Of a stretch of 64,000 bases of DNA, positions 1-10,655 are shown one piece after another. The DNA comes from Anaerolineaceae bacterium (GTDB lineage: Bacteria > Chloroflexota > Anaerolineae > Anaerolineales > Villigracilaceae), in contig WOUS01000003.1 of the NCBI GenBank assembly GCA_009772985.1, forward strand, positions 62,001 to 126,000, read 5' to 3'. Position 1 is the stretch's first letter, and every line of letters starts with the position of its first letter. A program made the position numbers and the translations under genes. The notes below the pieces were generated by a model. That model was not told the origin of the DNA, searched no databases, and was given only the letters and a program-made list of their open reading frames with translations.

Positions 1-588
1 GCCGTCCGCAAGGCCTTCCCGAAGATCAAACTGCAAGTGGACGCCAACTCGGCCTACACGCTGGAGACCGCCGCGGCGCTCCGTCCGCTCGACGACCTCG
101 ACCTGCTGCTCATCGAACAGCCGCTCAACGAAGACGACATCTGGGACCACGCCAAACTGCAAGCGCAGTTCCGCACGCCCATCTGCCTCGACGAAAGCAT
201 CGTCAGCCCGCGGCACGCCCGCTACGCCATCGAGATGAAAGCCTGCCAGATCATCAACATCAAGGCCGGGCGCGTCGGCGGATTGAGCCAGGCCGTCGCC
301 GTCCACGACCTGTGCCGCGCCAGCGGACTGCCGGTCTGGTGCGGCGGGATGCTCGAGACCGGCATCGGGCGCGCCTCCAACCTGGCGCTGGCCTCCCTGC
401 CCGGCTTCACCCTGCCCGGCGACATCTCCGCCTCCGAGCGCTACTACGCCCGCGACATCACCCGCGAGCGCTTCACCCTCAACGACGACAGCACCATCAC
501 CGTCCCGTCCGGCCCCGGCCTGGGCATATGCGTGGACGAAGCCGCCCTGAAGGAATTCACCCTCAACGAGATGACCCTATGCGAATGA
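1..588 (+). CDS. menC: o-Succinylbenzoate synthase / N-succinylamino acid racemase family, C-terminal part
   Basis: This is the C-terminal part of an enolase-superfamily enzyme; its 5' end lies before the window. The barrel metal ligands are visible in order: VDAN near residue 14, the Glu of IEQP, and the Asp of CLDES, followed by the catalytic Lys region NIKAGRVGG. This combination is typical of the MenC/NSAR branch, which dehydrates SHCHC to o-succinylbenzoate in menaquinone synthesis or racemises N-succinylamino acids. Which of the two reactions applies cannot be decided from the sequence. The last ten bases overlap the start of the downstream CapA gene, so the two are probably cotranscribed. 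Confidence 0.85.
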   Translation, partial: AVRKAFPKIKLQVDANSAYTLETAAALRPLDDLDLLLIEQPLNEDDIWDHAKLQAQFRTPICLDESIVSPRHARYAIEMKACQIINIKAGRVGGLSQAVAVHDLCRASGLPVWCGGMLETGIGRASNLALASLPGFTLPGDISASERYYARDITRERFTLNDDSTITVPSGPGLGICVDEAALKEFTLNEMTLCE

Positions 589-2278
589 ACCAGCGCTCCC
601 TGCCGCGCCTGTGCCTGCTCGCCGCCCTCGCGCTCCTCACGGCCTGCCTCCCGGCGGGCGGCGGCATCTCCACCCCCTCCTCCGTGGCCGCCTCCCCCGC
701 CGTGGACGCGCCGCTTTCCGCCAACACTCCCTTCCTGCCGGAGGGCTACGCCACCCCCACCGCGCCCCCGCCCCCCGACCCCACCGCCACGTCCACGTGT
801 GGATTTCGCCCGCCGTCCCCATCGCCCTGCGCGACGCCGCCCTCGCCACCGGCTTCCCGCCCGCCGCCGACCCATCCGGCGCGGCCATCCTGCTCGACGT
901 GCAGCCGCTGACATCAGCCACTTCCCCCACCTCCACTTGGATCTACGCGCTGGTGGCGCCCTTCCCCACCGTGACCGACGGCGTGACCGCCGACGACCTG
1001 CGCCGCTCCTGGGCCGGCGAACCAACCGGACCGTTTGCCGGCCGCCCGTTGTGGATGGACCAGCCCACCCTCGACGCATTCACCGCCCTGTGGGGCGCGC
1101 CCGGTTCCGGGTCCGTGCAGGTGGCGCCAGCCGGCGAACTGCTGGACGCGATGTGGGCCGGCCAGCCCGCCTGGGGCATCGTCCCGTTCGAGTCGCTCCA
1201 GCCGCGCTGGAAAGTCCTCAGCGTGGACGGCCAGTCGCCCATCCACAAGGAGTTCGACCAGTCCGCCTATCCGCTGGCCGTTCCCTTCGCCCTCCAGCCT
1301 GCCGCCTTCAGCCTGCCGCCCTCGAACCGCGACCCGTCCAAAATGACCGTGCTGGTGATGACCGGCGTGACCGCCATGGTGCGCGCCACCGCCTCGCGCA
1401 TGGAAACGAAGGGCCTCACCTATCCCGCCGAAGGCATCGGCGGCTGGCTGCGCTCCGCCGACGTGACCCACATCAGCAACGAGATCTCGTTCGCCGACTC
1501 CTGCCCGCCCCCCAACCCGAGCCAGACCAGCCTGACCTTCTGCAGCGACCCCGACTACATGGCCCTGCTCGTGGACGTGGGCGCCGACGTGATCGAGTTG
1601 ACCGGCAATCACATGAACGACTGGGGCACCGACAACTTCCTCTACACGCTCGACCTCTACCGCCAGAATAACATGCAGGTCTACGGCGGCGGCGCCGACC
1701 TGACCGCCTCGCTCAAGCCGCTGACCCTCTCGAACAACGGCAACAAATTGGCCTTCATCGGCTGCAACCCGGTCGGCCCAGTAGCCGACTGGGCCACCGC
1801 CAGCCTGCCCGGTTCGGCCCCCTGCGGCGACTATGGCTGGATGGTGACGGACATCGCCCGCCTGCGTTCCGAGGGCTACCTGCCCATCGCCACCTTCCAG
1901 TATTACGAGTACTACACCCCCTACCCGGCCGAACACCAGGTCAGCGTCTTCGGCCAGATGGCCGACGCCGGCGCGGTCATCGTCAGCGGCAGCCAGTCGC
2001 ACTACCCGATGGCGATGACCTTCCGGGGCGAGACATTCATCCACTACGGGCTGGGCAACCTGTTCTTCGACCAGATGAACTACATCCTGCCGGACGGCTC
2101 CATCACCACCGGCACGCGCAACGAATTCATTGACCGCTACGTCATCTACGACAACCGCGTCATCAGCGTCGAACTGCTGACCGCCGTGCTGGAGGATTAC
2201 TCCCGCCCGCGCCCGATGACCGAGGCCGAGCGCAGCCAGCTGCTCGAAGATGTTTTCAAGGCCAGCGGCTGGCGGTAA
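579..2278 (+). CDS. CapA-family lipoprotein, reading frame broken by a one-base shift
   Basis: The ATG at 579 opens a lipoprotein signal peptide (hydrophobic core then lipobox LLTAC) and a P/T-rich linker ending in DPTAT near 791. The natural continuation (VHVWISPAVP and onwards) lies in another frame from about 791 to 2278, so one base is missing around 789-797. The second part holds about 200 residues resembling a periplasmic-binding fold, then a CapA/PgsA-type metallophosphatase-like domain (ELTGNHMNDWG, GGGADL, SGSQSHYP, YGLGNLFFD). CapA proteins are linked to poly-gamma-glutamate or capsule metabolism at the cell surface. The reading frame after the shift is intact for 490 residues, so a recent mutation or an assembly error is likelier than old decay. 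Confidence 0.75.
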
Positions 2279-2288
2279 AAAAAGACTA

Positions 2289-2404
2289 ACCGCGAAGGTG
2301 CGAAGACCGCGAAGTTTTTGTAACCCGCGAAGGGTTTCTTCGCGACCACAATGAATCCTTCGCGGCCGCCTGCCCCCGTTCTATGGGGGTCGCTTTTTCG
2401 CGGT
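2289..2404. repeat. CGCGAAG palindromic intergenic repeat, copy 1
   Basis: The gap between the CapA and cyclase genes is filled by alternating ACCGCGAAG and CTTCGCGG motifs that can fold on themselves. It carries an internal GACCCCCATAGA-type block in inverted orientation compared with the copy at 13147. The third copy is at 19889. No coding potential is visible. Confidence 0.75.
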
Positions 2405-2418
2405 AAAAACGCACCGGC

Positions 2419-3054
2419 ATGAAAATCCACGACATCACCCTCACCATCTCCCCCGCCATGCCCGTCTGGCCGGGCGACCCGCCCGTGACGCTCGAACAGA
2501 TCGAATCCATGGACCGCGGCGCGCACGCCAACGTCACCCGGCTGGACATGTCGGCCCACACCGGCACCCACGTCGACGCCCCGCACCACTTCCTCAACGA
2601 CGGGCGCACGGTGGAAAACCTCCCGCTGGACGTGTTGACCGGCCCCGCCCTCGTCGTCCAACTCCCGAACTCCCTGGACCTCATCACTGCCGCGGCGCTG
2701 GAGGCGGCCTCCATCCCCGCCGGGACCGAGCGCCTGCTCCTGCGCACGCGCAACTCGGACCTGTGGGCGCGCCGCGCAACGGACTTCTTCCCATCCTTCG
2801 TCGGCATCTCCGCTGACGGCGCGGAATGGCTCGTCCGGCGCGGCCTCCGTCTGGTGGGCATTGACTACCTGTCCGTCGCCCCCTTCCAGCAGAGCGAGCC
2901 GACGCACCGCATCCTGCTCGCGGCGGGCATCGTCCTGCTCGAGGGCGCGGACCTGCACACGGTCCCGCCCGGCGCGTACGATCTGTACTGCCTGCCGCTC
3001 AAGTTGCTCGGCAGTGACGGCGCGCCGGCGAGGGCGGTGTTGGTAGAAAAATAG
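2419..3054 (+). CDS. Cyclase-family metal-dependent hydrolase (kynurenine formamidase-like)
   Basis: The 211-residue protein matches the cyclase/KynB fold. The signature SAHTGTHVDAPHHF near residues 44-57 provides the zinc-binding His and Asp residues. The N-terminal stretch ITLTISPAMPVWPGDPP and the C-terminal PPGAYDLYCLPLKL are also typical. Family members hydrolyse N-formylkynurenine, cyclic amides or isatin; no other tryptophan-catabolism gene adjoins it, so the substrate is open. The last 90 bases have a divergent duplicate at 3811-3900, beyond the toxin-antitoxin pair. Confidence 0.8.
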   Translation: MKIHDITLTISPAMPVWPGDPPVTLEQIESMDRGAHANVTRLDMSAHTGTHVDAPHHFLNDGRTVENLPLDVLTGPALVVQLPNSLDLITAAALEAASIPAGTERLLLRTRNSDLWARRATDFFPSFVGISADGAEWLVRRGLRLVGIDYLSVAPFQQSEPTHRILLAAGIVLLEGADLHTVPPGAYDLYCLPLKLLGSDGAPARAVLVEK

Positions 3055-3097
3055 GATTTCTGGGCAGAATCGGCACAGCAGGGGGCGAATTGTCGTG

Positions 3098-3121
3098 TAT
3101 AATGTCTATATTGAATAGACA
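3098..3121 (+). promoter_or_regulatory. vapB promoter -10 with overlapping operator-like palindrome
   Basis: A TATAAT box (3098-3103) is followed immediately by the palindrome TGTCTAT-ATTGA-ATAGACA (3103-3121), which covers the expected start of transcription. A palindrome at this position upstream of an antitoxin gene is the usual arrangement for autorepression by VapB or VapBC. Binding is an inference. Confidence 0.55.
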
Positions 3122-3133
3122 GTTGGAGGCAGT

Positions 3134-3394
3134 ATGATCAACGTTCCCATTGCCGAAGCGCACAACCGGCTTTCGTCCCTGCTCAAGAAGGTTCAGAAAG
3201 GCCCCATCCTTCTCACCCGAAGGGGAAAGGCAGTTGGCGTGATTCTCTCCCCCGAGGAATTCGAGCGCCTGCATCAGTTCGAGGCTTACAACAGCATCGT
3301 GCGGCTTTCGCATACTTTGCGCGAGAGCGGCGTGACCGCATCGGAACTGTACCAGGCCTCCCGCCGGGAATTGGAAGGGGAAAATGATCATTGA
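3134..3394 (+). CDS. Type II antitoxin, Phd/YefM family (VapB-like)
   Basis: This 86-residue protein has the Phd/YefM N-terminal DNA-binding fold: INVPIAEAHNRLSSLLKKVQKGPILLTRRGKAVGVILSPEEFERL. That segment normally binds the operator, and the C-terminal tail normally wraps the toxin. It sits just upstream of a PIN-domain toxin and overlaps it by 11 bases, which indicates translational coupling. A purine-rich GTTGGAGG stretch precedes the ATG. The palindrome at 3103-3121 is a plausible operator. Confidence 0.85.
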   Translation: MINVPIAEAHNRLSSLLKKVQKGPILLTRRGKAVGVILSPEEFERLHQFEAYNSIVRLSHTLRESGVTASELYQASRRELEGENDH

Positions 3395-3803
3395 TGCCGG
3401 TGTACTCCTGAATGCGCTTTTCCCGGACGAAAGCCAGCCTCAGGCGCAGTTGCTCCTGCGCAATCATGCCTCGCAGCAGACGCGCCTCAAGGCTCCTATC
3501 CTGCTGATGTTCGAGGTGAGCAATGCCGTCTGGCAGGCAGAGCGGCGCGGGCGCATCACCGGCCTCCAGGCGGAGGAAATCCTGAGAGCCGCCTCGGCCC
3601 TGGATATCGAACTGTTACCGCTGGGGTGGGGCGAAATGCTGCCTCTGGCGCGCCGCTTCGGGCGCAGCGCCTACGACGCCTCCTACCTGACCCTGGCCGA
3701 GCGCCTCGGCGAACCGTTCATTACCGGCGATGAGAGGCTGTACAATGCCGTTCATCCGAAACTGGATTGGGTGCTCTGGATTGGGGACTATGCTGGCGAA
3801 TAA
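3384..3803 (+). CDS. PIN-domain toxin (VapC-like ribonuclease)
   Basis: The 139-residue PIN protein has the acidic active-site residues in their usual places: the N-terminal MIIDAGVLLNALF, the central Glu in MFEVSNAVWQAE, and the Asp pair of YDASYLTLAERLGEPFITGDERL. VapC-type PIN toxins cut RNA, often tRNA or rRNA, until neutralised by the antitoxin. It overlaps the upstream antitoxin by 11 bases. Directly after its stop lies a 90-base copy of the cyclase gene end, which marks it as part of an inserted cassette. Confidence 0.85.
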   Translation: MIIDAGVLLNALFPDESQPQAQLLLRNHASQQTRLKAPILLMFEVSNAVWQAERRGRITGLQAEEILRAASALDIELLPLGWGEMLPLARRFGRSAYDASYLTLAERLGEPFITGDERLYNAVHPKLDWVLWIGDYAGE

Positions 3804-3810
3804 CTCTAAA

Positions 3811-3900
3811 AAGCCCGGCGCGTACGAACTGTTCTGCCTGCCGCTCAAATTGCTCGGCAGTGATGGCGCTCCGGCGAGGGCAATATTGGTGGGGAAATAG
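3811..3900 (+). pseudogene. Detached 3' end of a cyclase-family gene (duplicate of 2965-3054)
   Basis: Thirty codons starting KPGAYELFCLPLK and ending in a TAG stop align without gaps to the last thirty codons of the cyclase gene. Counting by eye gives about 77 of 90 identical bases, with most differences at third positions. It has no start codon and is a remnant. It lies between the VapBC pair and hsdM and is treated here as a recombination scar. Confidence 0.8.
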
Positions 3901-3992
3901 AGGCGGACAGCAGGCCCATTTTTTAAAGGCAGTGGATAATCTATGAGGTGGGATTTGTTGTACAATAAGGTATCACGCTCTGGAGGATCTGG

Positions 3993-5528
3993 ATGGCAGG
4001 CAAGCAAAAAAACAACGGTGCAACACTGGACTTCGAAGCACAATTATGGGCGGCGGCGGATAAGCTGCGCGGACATATGGACGCGTCGGAGTATAAGCAT
4101 GTGGTGCTGGGGTTGATCTTCCTGAAATATATATCCGATTCGTTCGAAGAAGTTCATGCACAATTAGTCAAAGAAAAAGATGCGAACCCCGAAGACCGGG
4201 ATGAGTATCTGGCGCAGAATATATTTTGGGTGCCGAAGGAAGCGCGCTGGTCATTCTTGCAGGGCAAGGCGAAACAGCCTGAGATCGGGAAATATCTCGA
4301 TGATGGCATGGTTGCCATTGAACGCGATAACCCGACGCTGAAAAATATCCTGCCGAAGGACTTTGCCCGCCCGACGCTGGACAAAATCCGCCTGGGCGAG
4401 TTGATTGATCTCGTAAGCGGAATCGGCTTGGGGTCCAGTGAGAACCGAGCGAAGGATGTGCTTGGGCGCGTCTACGAATATTTCCTGTCCCAATTTGCAA
4501 GCGCGGAAGGCAAGAAGGGCGGAGAGTTCTACACGCCGCAGTCGGTGGTGCGCGTGTTGGTGTCGATGCTGGCGCCGTACAAGGGACGCATCTTCGACCC
4601 ATGCTGTGGATCGGGCGGCATGTTCGTGCAAAGCGAAAAGTTTGTGGAGGCGCACGGCGGCAAGGTGGATGACATCGCCGTGTATGGACAGGAAAGCAAC
4701 CCGACCACCTGGAAACTTGCCAAGATGAACCTTGCTATTCGCGGCATTACCAGCGACCTGGGCAAGGAGAACGCGGATTCATTCCACAGGGATTTGCATC
4801 CCGACCTGAAAGCGGATTTCATTCTCGCCAACCCGCCGTTCAACATGAGCGATTGGGGCGGGGATAGATTGCGCGAAGATAAACGCTGGAAATATGGCGT
4901 GCCGCCGGTGGGCAATGCCAACTATGCGTGGGTGCAGCACTTTATCCATCACCTCGCGCCGAATGGCACGGCGGGATTCGTGCTGGCGAATGGCAGTATG
5001 TCGTCGAACACGTCGGGAGAGGGCGAGATCCGCAAGGCGCTGATCGAAGCGGATATGGTGGATTGCATGGTGGCGATGCCCGGTCAATTATTTTTCTCGA
5101 CGCAAATTCCTGTATGTTTGTGGTTTTTGACGAGGAATAAGAACGATGGAAAAAATCGTAATCGCAAAAGCGAAACCTTATTCATTAACGCACGCAAGAT
5201 GGGAACATTGACCGACCGCGTTCATCGTGATTTGACAGAAGACGATATTGCGAAGATCGCGGATACCTACCATGCGTGGAAGGCGGGAAAGAAATATGAA
5301 GAAGTTGCTGGCTTTTGTAAATCAGCCACGCTGGAAGAGATTCAAGAGCAAGGATATGTGCTCACGCCTGGACGATATGTGGGCGCAACAGAACTCGAAG
5401 AAGATGATGAACCTTTTGAACAAAAGATGGGACGTTTGACGAAAGAATTGGAAGCACAGTTTGAAGATAGTGATAGGTTAGAGAAATCCATTCGTGCAAA
5501 TTTGCAGAAATTAGATTATGGCAAATAA
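3993..5528 (+). CDS. hsdM: Type I restriction-modification system, DNA methyltransferase subunit M
   Basis: The 511-residue protein contains an N-terminal helical HsdM domain ([32 protein letters not shown]), the SAM-binding motif [10 protein letters not shown] near residue 203 and the catalytic NPPF motif of N6-adenine methyltransferases near residue 280. With HsdS it protects the host recognition site, and with HsdR it forms the restriction complex. The ATG at 3993 is preceded by a CTGGAGG ribosome-binding site. Its last 11 bases overlap hsdS. Base composition is clearly lower in GC than in the flanking core genes, which suggests horizontal acquisition. Confidence 0.95.
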   Translation: MAGKQKNNGATLDFEAQLWAAADKLRGHMDASEYKHVVLGLIFLKYISDSFEEVHAQLVKEKDANPEDRDEYLAQNIFWVPKEARWSFLQGKAKQPEIGKYLDDGMVAIERDNPTLKNILPKDFARPTLDKIRLGELIDLVSGIGLGSSENRAKDVLGRVYEYFLSQFASAEGKKGGEFYTPQSVVRVLVSMLAPYKGRIFDPCCGSGGMFVQSEKFVEAHGGKVDDIAVYGQESNPTTWKLAKMNLAIRGITSDLGKENADSFHRDLHPDLKADFILANPPFNMSDWGGDRLREDKRWKYGVPPVGNANYAWVQHFIHHLAPNGTAGFVLANGSMSSNTSGEGEIRKALIEADMVDCMVAMPGQLFFSTQIPVCLWFLTRNKNDGKNRNRKSETLFINARKMGTLTDRVHRDLTEDDIAKIADTYHAWKAGKKYEEVAGFCKSATLEEIQEQGYVLTPGRYVGATELEEDDEPFEQKMGRLTKELEAQFEDSDRLEKSIRANLQKLDYGK

Positions 5529-6756
5529 CTGGACTTACAAAAAGATTGAGGATGTTGCCGAGAAGGTTGGCATGGGTCCTTTCGGTTCTTCAATCAAAGT
5601 AGAAACTTTTGTTCCTACTGGTATTCCAGTTGTTAGTGGTCAGCATTTGCATGGATTTCGCCTTAATGAAAATGCTGGCTTCAATTTTGTTACTGAGGAA
5701 CACGCTGACAAGTTGAAGAACGCCAACGTTTTTCGTGGCGATATTATTTTTACCCACGCTGGAAATATAGAAAATGTTGCATACATCCCCGAAAACTCAA
5801 AGTATGAGAGGTATGTTGCTTCGCAACGACAATTTTATATGCGTTGCGATTTGAGCAAAATATTACCTAGCTTTGTGGTTTATTATTTCAATTCTCATGA
5901 GGGGAAGTATAAACTTACGGCAAATTCATCATCCGTTGGTGTGCCTTCAATAGCTCAACCTGTAAGTTATCTTCGGAAACTTGAAATTCCTGTTCCACCA
6001 CTACCCGAACAACACGCTATTGTGGGGATTCTTGACGCGCTGGACACCAAGATTGAAATCAATCGCCGTATGAATGTCACGCTTGAGTCCATAACGCGGG
6101 CGGTGTTTCGTCAGTGGTTTGTGGAAAATGAAGAAGTAAAGAGTTGGGAAATCCAGACTTTACAACAACATATTGAAGCGGAAAAAGGGCTTAGTTACAA
6201 AGGAGAAGGGCTGTCGAAAGATGGCGGAACGCCAATGCATAATCTAAATTCTGTCTATGAAGGCGGCGGCTACAAATATTCAGGCATTAAATATTACACT
6301 GGCGAATATAGAGAGCGTCATATCATAAATGCTGGGGATATTATTGTAACTAACACAGAGCAAGGTTTTCAATATTTGCTTATTGGATTCCCTGCGATTG
6401 TTCCAAAGCATTTTGGCGGCAAAGGGATATTTACTCATCATATTTTCCGAGTACGTCCTTTGTCAACATCGCCAGTCAAAACACATTACCTTTATTTCCT
6501 TTTAATGAATCCATATGTAAGAGATCAAATTATTGGTTGCACAAACGGAACTACTGTAAACATGCTCAGTGCTGACGGCTTAAGAACACCAAAGTTTCAC
6601 TTGCCGCCAAAACAACTAATTGATGAGTTTGAGAAATTTGCAACACCTATTTTTGAAAAGATGGAATTAATACATGAAGAATCGCGCATGCTGGGGAGTC
6701 TGCGGGATAGTCTGCTGCCGAAGTTGATGAGGGGTGAAGTCCGCGTTGGCGCGTAG
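5518..6756 (+). CDS. hsdS: Type I restriction-modification system, specificity subunit S
   Basis: The 412-residue protein has two target-recognition domains. Each ends in a conserved helical segment: [25 protein letters not shown] in the middle and [17 protein letters not shown] at the end. These helices space the two half-sites and bind HsdM. It is the most AT-rich gene of the operon. The stop codon TAG at 6754-6756 lies inside a GTAGGGGCGGGTCT repeat, so the final residues VGA and the stop appear to come from that element. Confidence 0.93.
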   Translation: MANNWTYKKIEDVAEKVGMGPFGSSIKVETFVPTGIPVVSGQHLHGFRLNENAGFNFVTEEHADKLKNANVFRGDIIFTHAGNIENVAYIPENSKYERYVASQRQFYMRCDLSKILPSFVVYYFNSHEGKYKLTANSSSVGVPSIAQPVSYLRKLEIPVPPLPEQHAIVGILDALDTKIEINRRMNVTLESITRAVFRQWFVENEEVKSWEIQTLQQHIEAEKGLSYKGEGLSKDGGTPMHNLNSVYEGGGYKYSGIKYYTGEYRERHIINAGDIIVTNTEQGFQYLLIGFPAIVPKHFGGKGIFTHHIFRVRPLSTSPVKTHYLYFLLMNPYVRDQIIGCTNGTTVNMLSADGLRTPKFHLPPKQLIDEFEKFATPIFEKMELIHEESRMLGSLRDSLLPKLMRGEVRVGA

Positions 6757-6890
6757 GGGCGGGTCTCTCCTGCGGGCAAGACGGTCTGGCTTAACAAGAT
6801 GAATGTCGGGCAAAATATCATTGCAAAACGTGGAGACCCGCCCCTACCCCGTCGGCAATGATAATGTTGGAAAACATGACCCGCCCCTAC
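6753..6890. repeat. REP-like element cluster between hsdS and the transposase
   Basis: GTAGGGGCGGGTCTC (6753-6767) is matched in inverted orientation by GAGACCCGCCCCTAC (6833-6847), with a further GACCCGCCCCTAC at 6878-6890. The sequence between and after the right-hand copies repeats about every 40 bases as variants of CAATGATAATGTTGGAAAAC. The same GTAGGGG/CCCCTAC ends occur at 7203, 40111 and 63324. Such palindromes are the expected substrates of REP-associated tyrosine transposases, and one is encoded immediately downstream. Confidence 0.75.
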
Positions 6891-6923
6891 CACCATCATC
6901 AACAATGATATTATTGGAAAACC

Positions 6924-7455
6924 ATGAAATTCGACCCCAAAATTCACCATCGCCATTCCATTCGATTGCAAGGATATGATTATTCCCAATCGGGCGCGTA
7001 TTATGTCACCATCGTCACGCACGGGCGCGAATGTGTATTTGGCGAGGTCGTCAACGGCAAAATGACATTGAATCAATTTGGTCAAATCGTACAACGCGCA
7101 TGGTTCGATTTGCCGAAACATTATCCACACATTGTATTGGGCACGTTTTGCATTATGCCAAACCATGTCCATGTGGTGATTATTTTGATTGATGGTGGGA
7201 TTGTAGGGGCGGGTCTGAGACCCGCCCCTACAGATGGCGCGCCACCCGTTATCCGAAATCGTGCGCGCGTTCAAATCATTTTCTGCGCGGCGGATCAACG
7301 AATTACGCAAGACACAGGGCATCCCCGTTTGGCAGCGCAATTATTACGAACACATTATCCGCGACGACGAGGAACACAACCGCATTCATCTGTACATCGA
7401 ATCCAATCCCGTCAATTGGCTGGAAGATAACGAAAATCCTGAGATGAAAAAATGA
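6924..7455 (+). pseudogene. REP-associated tyrosine transposase (IS200/Y1 family), frameshifted
   Basis: The first part (6924 to about 7232) carries the HUH motif in CIMPNHVHVV. The second part (about 7234-7455) lies one frame over and carries SEIVRAFKSFSARRINELR and the catalytic Tyr region in WQRNYYEHIIRDDEEHNRIHLYI. A +1 shift near 7233 joins them. It falls next to a perfect 29-base REP palindrome at 7203-7231 inside the gene. RAYT proteins are single-copy domesticated transposases that act on REP sequences. The final ATGA overlaps the hsdR start, so the gene sits inside the hsd operon. It may be dead, frameshift-expressed, or misassembled. Confidence 0.8.
7203..7231. repeat. REP palindrome inside the transposase gene
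   Basis: GTAGGGGCGGGTCT, a single G, then AGACCCGCCCCTAC form 14-bp perfect arms with a one-base centre. On the plus strand it encodes VGAGLRPAPT in the transposase frame. The frame break occurs just after it. Confidence 0.85.
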
Positions 7456-10400
7456 CCCACTTCACCGAATCCATCATCGAAGATACCGCACTCGAATGGC
7501 TCAAAGACCTGGGCTATACCGTCGTCTTTGGCAACGACATCGCGCCTGATGAACCCGCCGCCGAGCGTGAGAATTATGGTGAAGTGATTCTTGCTGAAAG
7601 ATTGAAAGATGCGCTCAAACGAATCAATCCAAGTGTTCCTGCGGAGGCCTTGGAAGATGCCTTCCGCAAGGTAACACGTCCGGGGTCACCTTCTCTGGTG
7701 GGTAATAATCGCTCCTTCCATAAAATGCTTGCCGATGGTATCGAAGTCGAGTATCGCCACGAGGGACGCATCAAAGGCGATAAAGTCTGGCTGATTGATT
7801 TTGATAACCTTGATAACAACGACTGGCTGGCAGTCAATCAATTTACTGTGGTGGAAAACCATATCAACCGCCGCCCGGATGTGGTCATCTTTGTTAACGG
7901 TCTGCCGCTGGCAGTGATCGAACTCAAGAATGCCGCTGATACCAAAGCCACCATCTGGTCTGCATTCAATCAACTCCAAACCTATAAAAACGAAATCACG
8001 CCCCTGTTTGTCTACAATGAAGCCCTGATCATTTCAGATGGCACGCATGCCCGCATCGGCTCGCTGACCGCCGATAAGGAACGCTTCATGCCGTGGAAGA
8101 CCATCGCGGGCGATACGCTGGCAGACGGTCACGCCATCGAGTTGGAAGTGCTCCTGCGCGGTGTCTTCGAGAAACGCCGCTTCCTGGATCTCGTGCGTTA
8201 CTTCATTGTCTTTGAAGATGATGGCGTCGGTCAACCCATCAAGAAGATGGCAGGCTATCACCAGTTCCATGCTGTGAATATGGCAATTGAACAAACCCTG
8301 CGCGCTTCGATGGAAAAAGGCGCGGCAATTTCCGAAAGCCGCGGGCATTATTTCACGCATCCACCCCGCGACGCCAGACCGGGTGACCATCGTATCGGCG
8401 TGGTCTGGCATACGCAGGGTTCCGGTAAAAGCCTGACGATGGCCTTTTTTGCGGGAAGAATTGTCCTGCATCCCGAGATGGAAAACCCCACCATCGTGGT
8501 CATCACCGACCGCAACGATCTGGATGATCAACTTTTCGGCACGTTCTCGCGCTGTAAAGACTTATTGCGTCAATCTCCTGTCCAGGCCGATAGTCACGAG
8601 AATTTAAAAAAATTGCTTCGCACTTCGGCTTCGGGCGGCGTGATTTTTACAACGGTACAAAAATTTATGCCGCCTGTTCTAAAGAAAAATGGCATCAAAA
8701 CCCGCGCGGAAGTTGAGTTACTATCGGAACGGCGCAATATTGTTGTCATTGCCGATGAAGCGCACCGCAGTCAATACGATTTTATCGATGGCTACGCCAG
8801 CGCCATGCACAAGACTTTGCCGAACGCTTCTTTCATCGGCTTTACAGGCACACCGATTGAACTCAAAGATGCCAATACGCGCGCCGTCTTTGGCGACTAC
8901 CTGAGCATTTACGATATCCAGCAGGCAGTCATTGATGGTTCGACTGTGCCAATCTATTACGAAGGCCGCCTCGCCAAACTGGAATTGAAGGAATCGGAAA
9001 GGCCGAAGATCGATCCTGAGTTTGAAGAAGTCACCGAAGGGGAAGAGACAGAAGAGAAGGAAAAACTCAAGACCAAATGGGCCGCCCTCGAAGCCATCGT
9101 TGGCACGGACGAACGCGTTGATTTGATTGCACGTGATTTGCTGAGGCACTTCGACCTGCGTCTCGAAGTCATGGAAGGGAAAGCCATGATCGTGTGCATG
9201 TCCCGCCGCATCTGCGTGGACTTGTACAACGCCATCATCAAACTCCGCCCCGAATGGCATTCGAACGATGACACGCAAGGCGTCATCAAAATCGTGATGA
9301 CAGGCAGTGCCAGCGATACAGACTGGCAAATGCACATCCGAACCAAAGAGCGTCGCGAGAAACTTGCCAACCGCTTCAAAGATTCCAAAGACCTGTTCAA
9401 GGTGGTAATCGTACGTGATATGTGGTTAACCGGTTTCGATGTTCCGTCATTGCACACTATGTACATTGACAAACCCATGCAAGGACACGGTCTTATGCAA
9501 GCTATTGCACGCGTCAACCGTGTGCATGGCGATAAACCGGGCGGACTGATTGTTGATTATCTCGGTCTGGCGTATCACTTGCAACAGGCACTGGCACTCT
9601 ACACGGAAAGCGGTGGTAAGGGCAATACCGCCATCGATCAACAAGAAGCAGTTGCGCTTACTCTGCGCGAATATGAAATCTGCAAAGATTTATTTCATGG
9701 CTTTGATTATTCCAAATGGAAAAACGGCAATGGTGGTGAACAACTCGTTCTGATGAATTGGGCCCAGGATCATATCCTTGGCTTGGAAAACGGCAAGCAA
9801 CGTTATACCCAAACCGTCACACGCCTTTCGCAAGCCTTTGCGCTGGCCGTGCCAAATGAAAGAGTGTTGGCGATCCGCGATGATGTTGGATTCTTCCAGG
9901 CCGTGCGCGCCCGTATTATCAAGTCATCGCCCGAACACGAACTGCAATCCGAGGATATTGAGCAGGCCATTCGCCAGATCATCTCGCGCGCTGTTGCGTC
10001 TGATGAAGTCATTGATATTTTCAAGGCGGCAGGTTTAAAGAAACCCGATATCTCCATTCTCTCGGATGAGTTTTTGGCAGACGTTCAAAACATGCCGCAA
10101 AAGAATGTAGCGATTGAGTTATTGAGAAAACTGCTTAACGATGAGATCAAACTGCGCTCGCGCAAAAATGTAGTTCAATCACGCTCGTTCCTGGAAATGC
10201 TTGAAAGAACGATTCGCTCCTACCAAAACCGCGCCATCGAAGTTGCCGAAGTCATCTCAGAGTTGATTGAACTCGCCAAAGAAATGCGCGCAGCCAGCAA
10301 GCGCGGCGAAGAACTCAAACTTTCAGAAGACGAACTCGCCTTTTATGATGCGCTGGAAGTCAATGATAGCGCCGTCAAGGTATTGGGAGATGACACGCTC

Positions 10401-10604
10401 AAGGATATTGCCCGCGAACTGGTTAAATCAGTCCATGAGAATGCAACCATTGATTGGACGATGAAGGAAAACGTCCGCGCGAAACTACGCGTTATGGTCA
10501 GGCGAATTTTACGCAGACACGGCTATCCGCCCGACAAGCAGGAAAAAGCCACGCAGACTGTTTTAGAGCAGGCCGAAGTCATAGCAAAAGATTGGGCTGG
10601 GTAA
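7452..10604 (+). CDS. hsdR: Type I restriction-modification system, restriction and translocase subunit R
   Basis: The 1050-residue protein has the N-terminal HsdR nuclease core ([17 protein letters not shown], the Asp/Glu-x-Lys nuclease triad). Next come the superfamily 2 helicase motifs: Walker [10 protein letters not shown] near residue 322, [13 protein letters not shown] near 432, FTGTP, and [11 protein letters not shown]-terminal helical domain follows. It pumps DNA and cuts unmodified DNA together with HsdM2S. Translation appears coupled to the transposase remnant through an ATGA overlap at 7452-7455. No inactivating lesion is seen, so restriction is probably functional. Confidence 0.95.
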   Translation: MTHFTESIIEDTALEWLKDLGYTVVFGNDIAPDEPAAERENYGEVILAERLKDALKRINPSVPAEALEDAFRKVTRPGSPSLVGNNRSFHKMLADGIEVEYRHEGRIKGDKVWLIDFDNLDNNDWLAVNQFTVVENHINRRPDVVIFVNGLPLAVIELKNAADTKATIWSAFNQLQTYKNEITPLFVYNEALIISDGTHARIGSLTADKERFMPWKTIAGDTLADGHAIELEVLLRGVFEKRRFLDLVRYFIVFEDDGVGQPIKKMAGYHQFHAVNMAIEQTLRASMEKGAAISESRGHYFTHPPRDARPGDHRIGVVWHTQGSGKSLTMAFFAGRIVLHPEMENPTIVVITDRNDLDDQLFGTFSRCKDLLRQSPVQADSHENLKKLLRTSASGGVIFTTVQKFMPPVLKKNGIKTRAEVELLSERRNIVVIADEAHRSQYDFIDGYASAMHKTLPNASFIGFTGTPIELKDANTRAVFGDYLSIYDIQQAVIDGSTVPIYYEGRLAKLELKESERPKIDPEFEEVTEGEETEEKEKLKTKWAALEAIVGTDERVDLIARDLLRHFDLRLEVMEGKAMIVCMSRRICVDLYNAIIKLRPEWHSNDDTQGVIKIVMTGSASDTDWQMHIRTKERREKLANRFKDSKDLFKVVIVRDMWLTGFDVPSLHTMYIDKPMQGHGLMQAIARVNRVHGDKPGGLIVDYLGLAYHLQQALALYTESGGKGNTAIDQQEAVALTLREYEICKDLFHGFDYSKWKNGNGGEQLVLMNWAQDHILGLENGKQRYTQTVTRLSQAFALAVPNERVLAIRDDVGFFQAVRARIIKSSPEHELQSEDIEQAIRQIISRAVASDEVIDIFKAAGLKKPDISILSDEFLADVQNMPQKNVAIELLRKLLNDEIKLRSRKNVVQSRSFLEMLERTIRSYQNRAIEVAEVISELIELAKEMRAASKRGEELKLSEDELAFYDALEVNDSAVKVLGDDTLKDIARELVKSVHENATIDWTMKENVRAKLRVMVRRILRRHGYPPDKQEKATQTVLEQAEVIAKDWAG

Positions 10605-10655
10605 ATTTGGTAGAGTGAATTCCATTCCAAATATTTACTTGAGGAGACTTGAACC

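Noticed and set aside
914-2044. Long minus-strand open frame opposite the CapA gene
   Set aside because: High-GC shadow frame with low-complexity Gly/Arg/Val composition; the plus strand carries the recognisable domain.
7234-7455. Separate small gene starting at the ATG at 7234
   Set aside because: Its sequence is the C-terminal half of the REP-associated transposase, so it is one gene with a shifted frame rather than two.
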